Assembly (NCBI GenBank): GCA_947179295.1
Contig: CAMXAZ010000004.1
Span: 1 to 64,000 of the forward strand
Length of the DNA: 64,000 bases
Direction: 5' to 3'
From: an uncultured Muribaculaceae bacterium
GTDB taxonomy: Bacteria > Bacteroidota > Bacteroidia > Bacteroidales > Muribaculaceae
Under the pieces are notes generated by a model that saw only the letters and a program-made list of their open reading frames with translations, made no database searches and was not told the origin of the DNA. The position numbers and the translations under genes are program-made. Shown in pieces: positions 61,010 to 64,000 of the stretch. How positions within the stretch are numbered: position 1 is the stretch's first letter; the number at the start of each line of letters is the position of its first letter.

Positions 61010-61028
61010 GAGGTTGTTTAAAAACATC

Positions 61029-61355
61029 ATGTCACAGACCATGATCTCAGTCAGAGTCCACGCTGCCGTGGCCCACGGCAGAATCACCCGCAACGCCATA
61101 GTCCGCTACCCGTCCGACCCACAGACCGGCATTCCACCGCTTGTCAAACCATTCGAAGGCGAAATCCACTCCACCGTCGACCTCAACGGCATCGCCCTCA
61201 TAGTCCCCTCCGGCTACCGGCTGCCTGAGTCACTGACTCCGCCCGCCCCCATCTCCGCTCCGGGAGCATTCGAAGCCTATCTAACCCTGCTTGCATCAGA
61301 AATCCCCCCGGTCATCGAACCTGACACAGCCGGAGTCATCGCCATAGAGTTCTGA
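61029..61355 (+). CDS. Hypothetical protein
   Basis: MSQTMISVRVHAAVAHGRITRNAIVRYPS...; ATG 20 nt after the previous stop, same strand and codon style. Confidence 0.5.
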   Translation: MSQTMISVRVHAAVAHGRITRNAIVRYPSDPQTGIPPLVKPFEGEIHSTVDLNGIALIVPSGYRLPESLTPPAPISAPGAFEAYLTLLASEIPPVIEPDTAGVIAIEF

Positions 61356-61428
61356 CACACACAATTTTTCACGCGCCGCCGCGTTTTGTAATAAGACAAC
61401 CACTCATTACTCATCCATAACACGCATA

Positions 61429-63840
61429 ATGCACGGCCACGGACTCCGTTTTAAAATACTTCTGCTCCTGCTCGCCCCCCTGCTTGCCCTCATCTCCGAA
61501 GGGCAGATCAAAATCCACGGCAAAATCACCGACAGCGAAGGCAAACCGGTTGAATTCGCCACCGTCCGCATAGGCGGCACCATCATCGGCACCACCTCCG
61601 GCCTCGAAGGCGACTACTCCCTGTCATGCCCGGCCGCTGACACCATCCACGTACACTTTTCCTGCATAGGCTACCGTGAGGCCACCCGCACACTCATCGA
61701 CGCCAAAGGCGATGTCACCCTCAACATGCGCCTGCAGCTGAGCACCGAAATGCTCCGGCAGGTCGAAGTCACAGAACTCAAGAAACAGACCGGATCTGTC
61801 GGCAAAATCGATGCCTCCGAACTCCGCAAAAGCCCCGACGTGCAGGGAGGCAGCGTCGAAAGCCTCATCACCACAATGGCCGGCGTCACCGGATCAAACG
61901 AAATGTCGGCCCAGTACTCCGTCCGCGGCGGCTCCTATGACGAAAACTCCGTCTACATCAACGGCATCGAAGTCTACCGCCCGCAGCTCATCACCTCAGG
62001 CCAGCAGGAAGGCCTCAGCATCATCAACCCCGACCTTGTAGGCTCCATCGGCTTCTCCACCGGAGGCTTCCCCGCCGAATACGGCGACAAAATGTCATCT
62101 GTCCTCGACATCACCTACCGCCAGCCCCAGTCATTCGAAGGCTCTCTCAGCGCAAGCCTCATGGGCGCTTCTCTCTCCATCGGCCAGGCATCCGGAAAAT
62201 TCTCCCAGCTCCACGGCATCCGCTACAAACGCAACTCCTCGCTGCTCGGATCAATGGACACAAAAGGCGAATACGACCCCACATTCTTCGACTACCAGAC
62301 ATCGCTGACCTGGCAGTTCTCCAAAAAACTCAAAGCCTCCTTCCTCGGCAACATCGGCCTCAACCAGTATAAATTCACCCCTCAGAACCGCACCACAACC
62401 TTCGGAACCACTGCCGACGCCAAAAAATTCACCGTCTACTTCGACGGCCATGAAAAAGACCGCTTCGACACCTACTTCGGCGCCCTCTCGCTCGACTACC
62501 GCGTGAACCGGGGCACCAACCTACAGCTACTCGCATCAGGCTATCTGACCGATGAACTCGTGGCCTACGACATTTCCGGCGAATACTGGCTTGACCAGGC
62601 CGGCACCTCCGACGTCGGCGGCGAACTCGGCGTAGGGCGCTATCACGAACACGCCCGCAACCGCCTCAAAGCCTCCGTGCTCTCCCTCGCCCTGAAAGGA
62701 CAGTCGGCCCTCAACCCGCGCCACACCCTCACCTACGGCATCGGCCTCCAGAGCGAAAAAATCATGGACCGCAGCCGCGAATGGGAGCTGCGCGACTCTG
62801 CCGGCTTCTCCCTCCCCGCCACAGGCTCGGAACTCCGCATGGTCTACAACCTCGACTCCCGCCACGACCTCAGCTCCACACGCCTCTCGGCCTTCGCCCA
62901 GGACGCCTGGAAATTCCCCACCTCAGCCGGCTTCCTCACCGTCAACGCCGGACTGCGCCTCAGCTACTGGAGCTTCAACAAGGAACTGCTCCTGAGCCCG
63001 CGCCTCAACATCGGCTTCATCCCCGACAAAGCCCCCTCCTGGGCCATCCGCTTCGCCACCGGACTCTACTACCAGTCGCCGTTCTACAAAGAATACCGCG
63101 TGCCGGTCATCGACGACAAAGGCAACCGCACCATCCTGCTCAACTCCGACATCAGATCGCAGCGGAGCTTCCACCTCATAGCCGGAACCGACTACACCTT
63201 CCGCGCCCTCAGCCGCCCCTTCAAACTCTCAGGCGAAATCTACTACAAAGCCCTCTCCAACCTCGTCCCCTACGAAATCGACAACCTGAAGATCGTCTAC
63301 TCCGGCCTTAACGAAAGCTCAGGCTACGCCGCCGGCATCGACATGAAACTCTTCGGACAGTTCGTGCCCGGAAGCGACTCCTGGATCAGCTTCTCGCTCA
63401 TGAAGACAAGCGAGAACCTCCACGGCGTAAAAGTGCCCCGCCCTACTGACCGCCGCTACAGCTTCGGCATGTTCTTCACTGACTATTTCCCGAAATTCCC
63501 ACGCCTCAAATTCGCCCTGCGCGGAATCTTCATGGACGGACTGCCATCCACCGCACCCCGCTCCTCACGCGACAAGGGCTACTTCCGTATGCCGGCCTAC
63601 AAACGTGTCGACATCGGCCTCTCCTACGCCCTGCTGCCCGAACTCAAAGAGGGTGAATCGCGCTCAGGCTTCGGACGCCACATCAAAAGCGTCTGGCTCG
63701 GACTCGACCTCTTCAACCTCTTCGACATATCCAACGTAGCCTCCTACTATTGGGTCACCGATGTCAACAACATCCAGTATGCCGTCCCCAACTACCTAAC
63801 CCGCCGTCAAGTAAACCTCCGGCTCACAATCGACTTCTGA
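61429..63840 (+). CDS. TonB-dependent receptor with carboxypeptidase-like regulatory domain
   Basis: IKIHGKITDSEGKPVEFATVRIGGTIIGTTSGLEGDYSLSC; plug YSVRGGSYDENSVYINGIEVYRPQLI; C-terminal beta-barrel. Confidence 0.93.
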   Translation: MHGHGLRFKILLLLLAPLLALISEGQIKIHGKITDSEGKPVEFATVRIGGTIIGTTSGLEGDYSLSCPAADTIHVHFSCIGYREATRTLIDAKGDVTLNMRLQLSTEMLRQVEVTELKKQTGSVGKIDASELRKSPDVQGGSVESLITTMAGVTGSNEMSAQYSVRGGSYDENSVYINGIEVYRPQLITSGQQEGLSIINPDLVGSIGFSTGGFPAEYGDKMSSVLDITYRQPQSFEGSLSASLMGASLSIGQASGKFSQLHGIRYKRNSSLLGSMDTKGEYDPTFFDYQTSLTWQFSKKLKASFLGNIGLNQYKFTPQNRTTTFGTTADAKKFTVYFDGHEKDRFDTYFGALSLDYRVNRGTNLQLLASGYLTDELVAYDISGEYWLDQAGTSDVGGELGVGRYHEHARNRLKASVLSLALKGQSALNPRHTLTYGIGLQSEKIMDRSREWELRDSAGFSLPATGSELRMVYNLDSRHDLSSTRLSAFAQDAWKFPTSAGFLTVNAGLRLSYWSFNKELLLSPRLNIGFIPDKAPSWAIRFATGLYYQSPFYKEYRVPVIDDKGNRTILLNSDIRSQRSFHLIAGTDYTFRALSRPFKLSGEIYYKALSNLVPYEIDNLKIVYSGLNESSGYAAGIDMKLFGQFVPGSDSWISFSLMKTSENLHGVKVPRPTDRRYSFGMFFTDYFPKFPRLKFALRGIFMDGLPSTAPRSSRDKGYFRMPAYKRVDIGLSYALLPELKEGESRSGFGRHIKSVWLGLDLFNLFDISNVASYYWVTDVNNIQYAVPNYLTRRQVNLRLTIDF

Positions 63841-63842
63841 AT

Positions 63843-64000
63843 ATGAACCGCACCAAGACCTTTCTGCTTTTTCTGACACTTCTGTCAACTGTCGCAACCC
63901 TGCCCGTAGCAGCACAGATCGACGAGGAGACCATTCAACACATCGACTCTTACGTCAACGTCAACCCAGACAGCGCCATCATCCTCTGCAACGATGCGCT
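63843..64000 (+). CDS. Secreted protein N-terminus, truncated by window end
   Basis: ATG 63843, signal peptide MNRTKTFLLFLTLLSTVATLPVAAQ; open to the end. Confidence 0.6.
   Translation, partial: MNRTKTFLLFLTLLSTVATLPVAAQIDEETIQHIDSYVNVNPDSAIILCNDA

Overview
Contiguous Bacteroidales chromosome segment, most like Muribaculaceae/Bacteroidaceae: TAnnTTTG promoters, SusC/SusD pairs, HTCS, SCSDDDD lipoproteins. From left to right: (i) end of a dTDP-rhamnose/polysaccharide operon (rfbD end, hexapeptide acyltransferase, rfbB); (ii) a solitary tyrosine recombinase with a nested inverted-repeat region just upstream of its start; (iii) a divergent ECF-sigma/FecR-controlled SusC(STN)/SusD locus with no CAZymes, carrying a degenerate metallopeptidase-like lipoprotein, a FISUMP lipoprotein and two tandem TlpA/DUF4369 proteins; (iv) tRNA-Gln and a complete HTCS-linked hemicellulose PUL (GH43, SusC, SusD, IPT-type SGBP, BACON-GH5, GH43, GH43, DUF5060 protein); (v) housekeeping and accessory genes (M48 peptidase, mscL, gapA, DEAD-box helicase, GT-C-like membrane protein, YhcH, GH28, glgB, SNF transporter, YjbR); (vi) a small glycan cluster (GT2, acyltransferase, Wzx-like flippase, GT4) next to tRNA-Gly; (vii) TIGR04076-like Tat protein, nitroreductase, ileS-dksA-like-lspA-DUF4296 cluster, and a TonB receptor. 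The most interesting unexplained items are a 38-bp tandem repeat array with a REP-like hairpin core that recurs about 22 kb away in inverted orientation, the dyad next to the orphan integrase, the CAZyme-free sigma/FecR SusCD locus, and a 24-codon ORF directly behind a consensus promoter. All calls come from reading the sequence and motifs; no database search was run.
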